Assembly: GCF_025210595.1 (NCBI RefSeq)
Contig: NZ_JAOARH010000097.1
Coordinates: forward strand, 1-39,288
Source: Winogradskyella sp.
Lineage (GTDB): Bacteria; Bacteroidota; Bacteroidia; Flavobacteriales; Flavobacteriaceae
Reading direction: 5' to 3'
Length of the DNA: 39,288 nt
The notes under the pieces were generated by a model that saw only the letters and a list, made by a program, of their open reading frames with translations, ran no database searches and was not told the DNA's origin. Made by a program: the position numbers and the translations under genes. This document shows positions 22,540 through 30,491 of this stretch, piece by piece. Numbering within the stretch: position 1 is the stretch's first letter; each line of letters begins with the position of its first letter.

Positions 22540-25176
22540 ATGAAAAAAAAAGTCCTTAAAACTATTTTATATTTTTCTACAGTACTCTGCTTTAATCTCA
22601 TGGAAAGTCAGACTCCATTAAAATCTCACAAATACAGAGAGCTAATTACTGATTATCTCAATAACAAAAAAGCTGATTATGGTTTATTTAATAAAGATTT
22701 AGAGACTTTGTTGGTAACAGACTCCTATACATCAAAAACTACAGGTGTAAGTTACGTTTATATTCAACAAACGTTTCAAAGTATTAAAATATACAATGCT
22801 GTTTCTAGTTTTGCAATTAAGAATAATGATGTCTTTTATTTTAGTAATCGTTTTGTGGGTAGAGCCAATTCCAAGGTTAATAGTGTCATACCCACCATAG
22901 CGCCTGAAATTTCAGTGGCTAACGTAGTAAGTCATTTTCAATTGGGAGAGCTTCAAGCCATTCAGCAAATAGAGCGTTACAATAATATGTATGTGTTTTC
23001 TGATGGGTCAGTTTCTAATCGCAATATTACAGCAGAATTGGTGCTTTTAAATACAGAAGATGAGTTAAAACTCGCATGGGATATTATGATCTATGCTAAG
23101 GATGATTCGCATTGGTATAGTGTAAGAGTAGATGCCTTAACAAATACTGTTTTAGAATCTAATGATTTAATTCTTAATTGTACGTTTGGTACTCACAGTC
23201 ATAAAGAGGCTAATAAGAAGCCTGTATTCAGTTTATTTAAAAGTAATAATTCAGCAGCCTCTGTTTTAGTAGATGGCTCTGTATATAATGTCTTTACTTT
23301 ACCAACAGAAAGTCCAAATCATGGATTAAGACAAATTGTAACAAATCCATCAAGTGTGTTAGCATCACCTTTTGGTTGGCACGATACAGATGGTATTTTT
23401 GGACCAGAATTTACTACAACCAGAGGTAATAATGTCATTGCTCGAGAAGACAGAAATGGAGCGGATTCTAATTTAGGTTTTTCGCCAGATGGTGGAAATA
23501 CATTAAATTTCAATTTTCCATTAGATATTAATCAACCACCAAGTGGTTACGAAGATGTAGCTATAACAAACCTTTTCTATACCAATAATATGATGCACGA
23601 TATTTGGTATCACCATGGTTTTGATGAAGCTTCTGGTAACTTTCAGGCTAATAATTATGGAAATCTTGGTTTTGGAAATGATCATGTTATAGCGGATGCA
23701 CAAGACGGAAGTGGTTTAAATAATGCGACGTTTGGTACGCCTCCAGATGGGATAAATCCTATAATGACCATGTTTCTATGGTCGCCTTCTGGTCCATTAA
23801 ACCAACCATTAACCATAAATACTGGTACTGTAGCAGGAAGCTACAATGGTACACAGGCAGGATTTGGAAGTGAATTAATGACTACACCTATTATAGCAGA
23901 TTTAGTTTTAGTTAATGATAATAGTTTAGATACAGCTGACGCTTGCCAGCCTCTTAACAATGATGTCAATATTAATGGGAATATAGCTGTTATTAGAAGA
24001 GGTGGATGTGAATTTGGGTTTAAAGTACTTGCCGCTGAAAATGCTGGTGCTGTGGCTGCAATCGTAGTCAATAATCAACCAGATGGTACATTTACAATGG
24101 GATCAGGCGCTAATGGAGCACAAGTAACTATACCATCAATAATGGTAAGTCAAGCAGATGGTGAAGCTATTATAGCAGCATTATTAAATAATGAAAGTTT
24201 AAATACATCATTAGTAAATAATGGTCCTTTTTTAATTGATGGTGATTTTGATAATGGTATCATTGCACATGAATTTGGTCATGGTATTTCTACACGTCTC
24301 AATAGTGGTCCTTCTAATGTAGGTTGTCTTTTTAATGACGAGCAAATGGGAGAAGGTTGGTCCGATTGGTTTGGTCTTATGGTAACTATAGAGCCAGGGG
24401 ATTTAGGAGAAGATATTAGAGGTATAGGCACATTTGCAATAAGTCAGTCAACGACAGGGAATGGCATTAGACCAGCTCCTTATAGTACAGATTTTTCAAT
24501 AAATCCATTTACATATGGGGATACAAACAATGTTAACCTTAGTCAGCCACATGGAATAGGCTTTGTGTGGTCTACAGTATTATGGGATTTAACTTGGGCG
24601 TATATTGATAAATATGGTTTTGATTCTGATTTATTTAATGGTAATGGAGGAAACAATAGAGTAATGCGATTAGTAATAGAAGGTCTTAAATTGCAACCGT
24701 GTGAACCTGGTTTTATAGATGGGAGAGATGCATTATTAGCTGCTGATCTGGCAGCTACAGGTGGTGAAGATCAATGTATGATTTGGGAAGTGTTTGCTAG
24801 AAGAGGTCTAGGGTTCAATGCCTCACAAGGTTTTTCTACATCTAGAACTGATCAAATAGAAGATTTTAGTATGCCTCCAACTAACGATCCATCTTTAGCA
24901 AATTGTTCTTCTTTAAGTATTGATGAGGTTTCAATTGAAAATACAATTAAAATATATCCCAATCCGGCTAATGATCAATTATTTATTAGTACGACTATTA
25001 GTTTTGATGATGTTTTAGTATCATTAATTGATATTAATGGTAGAGTTGTTTTAAACAAAACATTAAATTTATCAAACAAAAATTCAATCAATATTACCCA
25101 ATTAGAATCGGGAGTGTATATTGTTAATATTTTAAGTAAGAATTTTAATTATAAAAAGAGAATTGTTAAAAATTGA
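22540..25176 (+). CDS. Secreted fungalysin (M36) metalloprotease with PA domain and T9SS tail
   Basis: 878 aa from ATG 22540 (an ATG two codons earlier is also possible). Signal peptide to about residue 24, then an FTP inhibitory propeptide (~residues 50-200: SYVYIQQTFQSIKIYNAVSS, TAELVLLNTEDELKLAWDIM). The M36 catalytic core has the zinc motif HEFGH at about residue 577 and the third ligand Glu in GEGWSD. A protease-associated (PA) domain (~residues 455-560, NINGNIAVIRRGGCEFGFK) is inserted before the HEFGH helix. The last ~80 residues (IKIYPNPANDQLFI, LIDINGRVVL, SGVYIVNI, KKRIVKN) are a type A T9SS sorting domain, so the enzyme is exported through PorSS. tadA follows after 9 nt. Confidence 0.94.
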   Translation: MKKKVLKTILYFSTVLCFNLMESQTPLKSHKYRELITDYLNNKKADYGLFNKDLETLLVTDSYTSKTTGVSYVYIQQTFQSIKIYNAVSSFAIKNNDVFYFSNRFVGRANSKVNSVIPTIAPEISVANVVSHFQLGELQAIQQIERYNNMYVFSDGSVSNRNITAELVLLNTEDELKLAWDIMIYAKDDSHWYSVRVDALTNTVLESNDLILNCTFGTHSHKEANKKPVFSLFKSNNSAASVLVDGSVYNVFTLPTESPNHGLRQIVTNPSSVLASPFGWHDTDGIFGPEFTTTRGNNVIAREDRNGADSNLGFSPDGGNTLNFNFPLDINQPPSGYEDVAITNLFYTNNMMHDIWYHHGFDEASGNFQANNYGNLGFGNDHVIADAQDGSGLNNATFGTPPDGINPIMTMFLWSPSGPLNQPLTINTGTVAGSYNGTQAGFGSELMTTPIIADLVLVNDNSLDTADACQPLNNDVNINGNIAVIRRGGCEFGFKVLAAENAGAVAAIVVNNQPDGTFTMGSGANGAQVTIPSIMVSQADGEAIIAALLNNESLNTSLVNNGPFLIDGDFDNGIIAHEFGHGISTRLNSGPSNVGCLFNDEQMGEGWSDWFGLMVTIEPGDLGEDIRGIGTFAISQSTTGNGIRPAPYSTDFSINPFTYGDTNNVNLSQPHGIGFVWSTVLWDLTWAYIDKYGFDSDLFNGNGGNNRVMRLVIEGLKLQPCEPGFIDGRDALLAADLAATGGEDQCMIWEVFARRGLGFNASQGFSTSRTDQIEDFSMPPTNDPSLANCSSLSIDEVSIENTIKIYPNPANDQLFISTTISFDDVLVSLIDINGRVVLNKTLNLSNKNSINITQLESGVYIVNILSKNFNYKKRIVKN

Positions 25177-25185
25177 AACTAGATT

Positions 25186-25635
25186 ATGATTAAACCATTT
25201 GATGATACTTATTTTATGCGTAAAGCTCTAGATGAAGCCCAAGTTGCTTTTGAGAAAGGTGAGATTCCTGTAGGAGCTGTAATAGTAGTAGAAGATAGAA
25301 TTATTGCCAGAACGCATAATCTTACAGAATTATTAAATGATGTTACAGCACATGCCGAAATGCAAGCGATTACCTCTGCTGCTAATTTTTTGGGTGGTAA
25401 GTATTTAACTAAATGTACACTTTATGTTACTTTAGAGCCTTGCCAAATGTGTGCTGGTGCTTTGTACTGGAGTCAGATTGCTAAAATTGTATATGCAGCT
25501 TCAGACGACCAACGTGGTTTTAAGACTTTAGGAACAAAATTGCACCCTAAAACCAAAGTGGTAAGCGGTATATTAGCAGATGAAGCTTCAGAATTAATGA
25601 AACGATTTTTTATTGAAAAACGTAATTTGAATTAA
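25186..25635 (+). CDS. tadA: tRNA-specific adenosine deaminase TadA
   Basis: 149 aa. Zinc deaminase motif His56-Ala-Glu58 and Cys86/Cys89 in EPCQMCAGAL, as in TadA, which makes the wobble inosine 34 of tRNA-Arg(ACG). The N-terminal DDTYFMRKALDEAQVAFEKGEIPVGAV and the NLTELLNDVTAHAEM segment separate it from the dCMP deaminase at 2271, which has the same fold. Essential housekeeping gene. It sits between the protease and a PrcB-like lipoprotein with gaps of 9 and 11 nt, so a shared transcript is likely. Confidence 0.93.
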   Translation: MIKPFDDTYFMRKALDEAQVAFEKGEIPVGAVIVVEDRIIARTHNLTELLNDVTAHAEMQAITSAANFLGGKYLTKCTLYVTLEPCQMCAGALYWSQIAKIVYAASDDQRGFKTLGTKLHPKTKVVSGILADEASELMKRFFIEKRNLN

Positions 25636-25646
25636 AACCAATTAAC

Positions 25647-26108
25647 ATGGTACATAAACTTTTAGGAATAACATTACTATTATTTGCATTAAACTGCAAG
25701 TCAACTAAAAATCAAGCAAATATGAATAATGAAGATGTTGTTTTAATTGGTGAAGGTAAATTGTATGGTTCTGGATCAGAAGGTATTGAAAAGCAAAATT
25801 TAGTGATTACCAATTCTAAAGATTGGAACGCGTTAGTTGCAAAAATGAATGCTGTTAATAATGTATCTGATAGTTTTACTGAAATAGATATTGACTTTTC
25901 AGAATATACAGTTATTGCTGTTTTTGATGAGGTAAAGAATTCTGGTGGGCACAGTCTAAACTTAATTTTTCAAGAAATTAATGACAAAATTTTAGTTGAA
26001 GTGTTGCGCAAGTCACCAGAGGGTATAGCAACTTCAGTAATGACACAGCCTTATTATATTGTAAAAATCCCTAAAACAGAAGTTCCGATTGAGTTTAAGA
26101 AAATATAG
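25647..26108 (+). CDS. PrcB-like lipoprotein
   Basis: 153 aa. Lipoprotein signal (KLLGITLLLFALNC, lipidated Cys17). The mature domain, from about residue 48 (LVITNSKDWNALVAKMNAVN) through IDFSEYTVIAVFDEVKNSGG and SVMTQPYYIVKIPKT, looks like the PrcB domain first described in the dentilisin protease complex of Treponema denticola. It may help export, fold or hold a protease at the surface. It is close downstream of a secreted fungalysin gene, separated only by tadA. The function in flavobacteria is not established. Confidence 0.75.
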   Translation: MVHKLLGITLLLFALNCKSTKNQANMNNEDVVLIGEGKLYGSGSEGIEKQNLVITNSKDWNALVAKMNAVNNVSDSFTEIDIDFSEYTVIAVFDEVKNSGGHSLNLIFQEINDKILVEVLRKSPEGIATSVMTQPYYIVKIPKTEVPIEFKKI

Positions 26109-26132
26109 AGAGATTCTTGCCTAAGTAGTAAT

Positions 26133-26161
26133 AAAAAACGCCCAACCAAAGGTTGAGCGTT
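26133..26161 (-). terminator. Terminator of the cold-shock gene
   Basis: In minus-strand RNA AACGCTCAACC, TTT, GGTTGGGCGTT forms 11 pairs with one G-U, then TTTTTATTA. On the plus strand the same stem has a C-A mismatch, so it is optimised for the minus-strand cold-shock transcript but may also affect the PrcB-like gene. Confidence 0.85.
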
Positions 26162-26184
26162 GAAACTTGTAAGATATATACTAA

Positions 26185-26376
26185 TTATAGTACCTGTACG
26201 TTTGCAGCTACCATTCCTTTTCTTCCTTCTTCTTCTGTGTACTCTACATTATCACCTTCGCGTAACTCTACTCCATTAAGGTTTGATACATGTACAAAGA
26301 TGTCTTTTCCGGTTTCTTCGTTGGTAATGAACCCAAATCCTTTGGAGTCATTGAAAAATTTAACTGTTCCAGTCAT
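26185..26376 (-). CDS. Cold-shock domain protein, CspA family
   Basis: 63 aa, one cold-shock domain. RNP1 is KGFGFI (residues 12-17) and RNP2 DIFVHVS (residues 25-31). It binds single-stranded RNA/DNA and acts as an RNA chaperone. The protein is a little shorter than CspA (70 aa), as usual for this flavobacterial type. Own terminator; the upstream leader of ~100 nt has TACCTTTA on the minus strand (26408-26401), one mismatch from the -7 consensus. Confidence 0.95.
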   Translation of the reverse strand: MTGTVKFFNDSKGFGFITNEETGKDIFVHVSNLNGVELREGDNVEYTEEEGRKGMVAANVQVL

Positions 26377-26476
26377 TATAAATAAATAAAAATTAAAGCG
26401 TAAAGGTAGTGTATTAAATAATGCGCAAGGTTAATTAATTGTTTTATTTTAAAAAATTGATAATTAACGTGTTATA

Positions 26477-26728
26477 CTAGATCTTGTTTTTTCTTTGATT
26501 TTCTCGCATTTTCTCAAGATTTTCTTTAGTAAGCATGTAATCTTTTACATTTTTACCTTTCCATCTGTAATATGAAAATAGGGGAAATACCACAAAGAAT
26601 AAGCCTAATACACCAAAACCAATTAATTTTTCAGAATAATCGAGATCTAAGATAAAGCCACAAGTAATGCTTGCTACTGAAGCAATAAAAGTAATTAACG
26701 TTATAATGTGTATAGGTTTCATATTCAT
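26477..26728 (-). CDS. Small membrane protein with two transmembrane segments
   Basis: 83 aa from ATG 26728 (TTG two codons upstream and ATG 26722 are alternatives). Two hydrophobic helices, about residues 6-24 and 34-53, followed by a basic tail (YYRWKGKNVKDYMLTKENLEK) presumably in the cytoplasm. I recognise no named family. It is 28 nt downstream of the ClC gene on the same strand, so it may be co-transcribed. Confidence 0.7.
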   Translation of the reverse strand: MNMKPIHIITLITFIASVASITCGFILDLDYSEKLIGFGVLGLFFVVFPLFSYYRWKGKNVKDYMLTKENLEKMRENQRKNKI

Positions 26729-26756
26729 TTTCAACGAAAGTGAGAATCTTTTTAAT

Positions 26757-28538
26757 CTATGATGTAAAGTTAATCAATTCGCGCCTATAAGCCGTTAATA
26801 GTTTAGATTTTGAAACAAATCCGTAGTATTTTTCATCTTTTATAACAGGAAGATTCCAAGCACCTGAAGATTGAAATTTCTTCATTACCTGTTCCATAGA
26901 ATCATCTTCGTAGTAAATAATTTCTAGTGGTTTTTGCATAAAGGTTTCCACAGTTGTAGAATCATAAAGAGACGAATCAAACATTACAGATCTTATATCA
27001 TCTAATAAGATAATACCAACAAAGTTTTGTTCATCGTCAGTAACCGGAAATAGATTTCGATTAGATTTAGAAACTCCATTTTTTAGCATATCACCAAGTG
27101 TCATTTCAGGATGTAAGGCAATAAAATTTTGTTCTATTACCGAATTAAGCTTCATTAAAGTGAGTACACTTTTATCTTTGTTTTGGGTTATTAAGGCACC
27201 TTTTTCTAATAACTCTTTGGTGTAAATGGTATGATCCAAGCCATTTTTATTTATTATAAATGACATAGATGCTGTTATCATTAATGGCACAAACAACTCA
27301 TAACCTCCAGTGATTTCTGCAATTAAGAAAATAGCGGTAAGTGGTGCATGAAGCACACCAGCAATAAGACCAGACATACCAATTAATGTGAAATTAGCTT
27401 CAGAAACGTTAAAGCCTAAACCACAATTATTAATCACTTTTGCGACAACATTACCTAAGGCACTTCCCATAACTAGGGTTGGAATAATAATTCCGCCAGT
27501 TCCTCCAGCAGCGAAAGTCGTTGTCATGGCTATGGCTTTAAAAAGTGTAATGCCAAATAGTAAACCTATCACAATCCAGATATTATCTAAATGTGCATCA
27601 AAGGGTGTGTTCCCTAATGCTTTAATGTCATTGCCAAGCATTAAATTATTAATAAAACCAAAACCTTCACCATAAAGTGGAGGAATAAAAAATAGCATAA
27701 TACCAATCGTTAAACCTCCAATGATTAATTTTTGTCTAGAGGATTTAAATCGATTAAAAAATGCGGTAATTCCAAAGTATATTTTTGAAAAATAGATTGA
27801 AGCAATTCCTGTTCCTATGCCTAAAAGGATATAAAATAAGGTGTCTTTAATGGCAAATTTATCTGTAACATTAAAATCGAAAAGCACACTATCTCCTAAG
27901 AAAAAATAAGATGTTATTACAGAGGAAACAGAAGCAATTAAAAGCGGTAATAAAGAAGCAAAGGTTAGATCTAAGCTAAACACTTCTATAGCAAATATAA
28001 TTGCCGCAATAGGTGATTTAAAGATAGATGCTATAGCACCTGCAGATGCGCAGGCAATTAGTAAGCTTCTGGTTTTTCTATCAATATGCAATAAACGACT
28101 TAGATTAGAACTTAATGCTGAAGCCGAAGCAATCGCAGGTCCTAACAAACCAACAGAACCTCCAAAACCTACGGTAAGTGGTGCGGTTATTAAAGGTAGG
28201 TAAATTTTTCGTCTTCTAATGATACCATCACGTTTAGATAAGGCATATAAAATAGATGGAATAGCATGCTCGCTTGGTTTTTTTGAAATGTATTTTACAA
28301 ATAAATATACAAGGTATAAACCAACTATTGGTAAAATAAAATAGATGCTATTTTCTGAAAGGATTATACCTTTTTCAAAAACGGCCTCTATGGTAAAAGT
28401 GATATTTTTTATAAAAACTGAAATTAATCCAGCTAACAATCCAATAACTAAACTCAACAAAAACACAAAGTTCTTTTCGGAAATGTGTTTGTATCTCCAA
28501 ATAAGCAAACGTTTAAAAAAGTTGGATTTAGTTGGCAT
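26757..28538 (-). CDS. ClC-family anion channel/transporter with tandem CBS domains, gate glutamate absent
   Basis: 593 aa. Membrane domain of ~10-12 helices (residues ~25-430) plus two CBS domains (~450-590, ending in WNLPVIKDEKYYGFVSKSKL) that normally sense nucleotides. ClC landmarks are recognisable but altered: the G-R/L-E-G/A-P motif with the external gating glutamate reads GLLGP here, so the gate position is Leu132; the inner proton-path position reads IEVF (Val186 where E. coli ClC has Glu203); the GIFAP segment reads GIIIP; and the GSGIP segment reads EHAIP. Loss of the gate Glu implies it does not exchange H+ for Cl- in the usual way and may be a passive channel. Preceded by the aspS terminator, with little room for a promoter. 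Confidence 0.88.
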   Translation of the reverse strand: MPTKSNFFKRLLIWRYKHISEKNFVFLLSLVIGLLAGLISVFIKNITFTIEAVFEKGIILSENSIYFILPIVGLYLVYLFVKYISKKPSEHAIPSILYALSKRDGIIRRRKIYLPLITAPLTVGFGGSVGLLGPAIASASALSSNLSRLLHIDRKTRSLLIACASAGAIASIFKSPIAAIIFAIEVFSLDLTFASLLPLLIASVSSVITSYFFLGDSVLFDFNVTDKFAIKDTLFYILLGIGTGIASIYFSKIYFGITAFFNRFKSSRQKLIIGGLTIGIMLFFIPPLYGEGFGFINNLMLGNDIKALGNTPFDAHLDNIWIVIGLLFGITLFKAIAMTTTFAAGGTGGIIIPTLVMGSALGNVVAKVINNCGLGFNVSEANFTLIGMSGLIAGVLHAPLTAIFLIAEITGGYELFVPLMITASMSFIINKNGLDHTIYTKELLEKGALITQNKDKSVLTLMKLNSVIEQNFIALHPEMTLGDMLKNGVSKSNRNLFPVTDDEQNFVGIILLDDIRSVMFDSSLYDSTTVETFMQKPLEIIYYEDDSMEQVMKKFQSSGAWNLPVIKDEKYYGFVSKSKLLTAYRRELINFTS

Positions 28539-28550
28539 TCTTTAAAGCTA

Positions 28551-28578
28551 ACAAAAAAATCCTGCAAGAAGCAGGATT
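28551..28578 (-). terminator. Terminator of aspS
   Basis: Perfect 8-bp stem AATCCTGC / GCAGGATT with a 5-nt loop; minus strand continues in a run of T. It sits between the aspS stop (28585) and the ClC start (28538). Confidence 0.88.
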
Positions 28579-28584
28579 TGATAG

Positions 28585-30339
28585 TTATGATTTTAAATTC
28601 AATTTTAAATTGAGTTCTTCAAGTTGTTCATCATCAATTGGTGCAGGTGCATCAATCATTACATCTCGCCCTGAATTATTTTTTGGGAAAGCAATATAAT
28701 CTCTTATGGTTTCTTGTCCGCCTAAAATAGCAACCAATCTATCTAGACCAAAAGCAATTCCGCCATGTGGTGGTGCACCAAATTCAAAGGCATCCATTAA
28801 GAATCCAAATTGTGCTCTAGCTTCTTCTTCAGAGAAACCTAAGTGTTTCAACATAATAGCTTGTGTGGCTTTATCGTGAATACGAATAGAACCACCTCCT
28901 ATTTCATTACCATTCAATACTAAATCGTAAGCATTAGCTTTTACTTCACCGGGTTTTGTGTCTAATAGCTCTAACTGTCCAGGTTTTGGTGAGGTAAATG
29001 GATGATGCATAGCGTGGTAACGTTCTGTTTCTTCGTCCCATTCTAATAAAGGAAAATCCATTACCCAAAGTGGTGCAAACTCATCTGGTTTACGTAAACC
29101 TAGCCGTTCAGCAAGTTCCATACGTAAGGCACTTAATTGTGCTCTTACTTTGTTGGTGTTGCCAGAAAGTACACAGATTAAGTCACCTGCTTTGGCACCT
29201 GTAACTTCTGCCCATTTTGCTAAATCATCTTGATCATAAAATTTATCTACAGAAGATTTATACGTGCCATCATCATTGCAACGACAATATACCATACCTA
29301 AAGCTCCAACTTGTGGACGTTTTACCCAATCGATAAGTTTATCGATTTCTTTTCTTGTATAAGAATTTCCACCAGGTACAGCAATACCAACAACTAATTC
29401 AGCTGAATTGAATACTTTAAAATCTTTATGTTGTGCAACGTCGTTAAGTTCTCCAAATTCCATCCCAAAACGTATGTCTGGTTTATCATTTCCGTATAAA
29501 CGCATTGCGTCATCATACTGTATTCTTGGGAATTTGTCAATTTCAACTCCGTTGATTTCTTTTAATAAATGACGTGTTAAGCCTTCAAAAGTGTTTAAAA
29601 TATCTTCTTGTTCAACAAAGGCCATTTCGCAGTCTATTTGTGTAAACTCTGGCTGACGATCTGCTCTTAAATCCTCATCTCTAAAACACTTTACAATCTG
29701 AAAATATTTATCCATGCCACCAACCATAAGCAATTGCTTAAAGGTTTGTGGTGATTGTGGTAAGGCGTAAAACTGACCTTCGTTCATACGAGAAGGTACA
29801 ACAAAATCACGCGCACCTTCTGGTGTAGATTTTATTAAGTAAGGTGTTTCAACTTCAATAAAATCTTCATTAGATAAGTAATTTCTAACTGCTTGAGCTA
29901 CTTTATGTCTAAAAATAAGGCTGTTTTTTACAGGATTACGACGAATATCTAAGTAGCGATATTTCATACGCAAGTCATCACCACCATCAGTTTCGTCTTC
30001 AATAGTAAACGGTGGTGTTAAAGCGTTGTTTAAGATCTTAAGTTCAGAAACTAATACTTCAATATCTCCTGTTGGAATATTAGGGTTTTTTGAAGCGCGT
30101 TCTTGTACTTTACCTTTTACCTGAATTACAAACTCACGACCTAATTTTTGAGCTTGCTCCATTAAGTCTTTAGAGGTTTGTTCTTCATCTAAATACAATT
30201 GCGTAATTCCATAACGATCTCTAAGATCTACGTAAATCATAAACCCTTTATCTCTAACTCCTTGTACCCAACCTGCAAGTGTTACTTCTGTATTGTTATT
30301 AGTGGCTCTTAATTCGCCACAATTATGACTTCTATACAT
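28585..30339 (-). CDS. aspS: Aspartyl-tRNA synthetase
   Basis: 584 aa, full length. N-terminal OB-fold anticodon-binding domain (~residues 1-110, [20 protein letters not shown]), then the class II catalytic core with motif 2 ([16 protein letters not shown], near residue 220) and motif 3 ([15 protein letters not shown], near residue 535), and the bacterial GAD insertion between them (~residues 290-420). Charges tRNA-Asp with aspartate. Single-gene unit: terminator on both sides, -7 box TAAATTTG on the minus strand at 30400-30393. Its leader contains a 7-bp inverted repeat, CATCTTC/GAAGATG at 30361-30392. Confidence 0.96.
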   Translation of the reverse strand: MYRSHNCGELRATNNNTEVTLAGWVQGVRDKGFMIYVDLRDRYGITQLYLDEEQTSKDLMEQAQKLGREFVIQVKGKVQERASKNPNIPTGDIEVLVSELKILNNALTPPFTIEDETDGGDDLRMKYRYLDIRRNPVKNSLIFRHKVAQAVRNYLSNEDFIEVETPYLIKSTPEGARDFVVPSRMNEGQFYALPQSPQTFKQLLMVGGMDKYFQIVKCFRDEDLRADRQPEFTQIDCEMAFVEQEDILNTFEGLTRHLLKEINGVEIDKFPRIQYDDAMRLYGNDKPDIRFGMEFGELNDVAQHKDFKVFNSAELVVGIAVPGGNSYTRKEIDKLIDWVKRPQVGALGMVYCRCNDDGTYKSSVDKFYDQDDLAKWAEVTGAKAGDLICVLSGNTNKVRAQLSALRMELAERLGLRKPDEFAPLWVMDFPLLEWDEETERYHAMHHPFTSPKPGQLELLDTKPGEVKANAYDLVLNGNEIGGGSIRIHDKATQAIMLKHLGFSEEEARAQFGFLMDAFEFGAPPHGGIAFGLDRLVAILGGQETIRDYIAFPKNNSGRDVMIDAPAPIDDEQLEELNLKLNLKS

Positions 30340-30360
30340 AATGAAAATTTAGATAATGTT

Positions 30361-30400
30361 CATCTTCGCCAAGGCTTTGATGAATGAAGATGCAAATTTA
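30361..30400 (-). promoter_or_regulatory. aspS leader: -7 box and hairpin
   Basis: TAAATTTG (30400-30393, exact -7 match) followed immediately by arms CATCTTC and GAAGATG (30392-30386 and 30367-30361) 18 nt apart with an inner GCC/GGC stem. The hairpin would sit at the 5' end of the mRNA. Confidence 0.4.
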
Positions 30401-30420
30401 ATTAACTTAAAGGATAAAAA

Positions 30421-30452
30421 AACAAAAAGCCACAACAATTGTTGTGGCTTTT
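30421..30452 (-). terminator. Terminator of the efflux operon
   Basis: Perfect palindrome, AAAAGCCACAACAA and its complement (30425-30452), 40 nt downstream of the RND stop; minus strand continues TTTTTGTTTTTTT. Confidence 0.92.
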
Positions 30453-30491
30453 CTCGCTATTAATCGCTTTATATAAAGAATATAAAGTATG

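Noticed and set aside
26153-26389. Open frame on the plus strand opposite the cold-shock gene
   Set aside because: It is the antisense shadow of a well-conserved cold-shock domain and has no coding character of its own.
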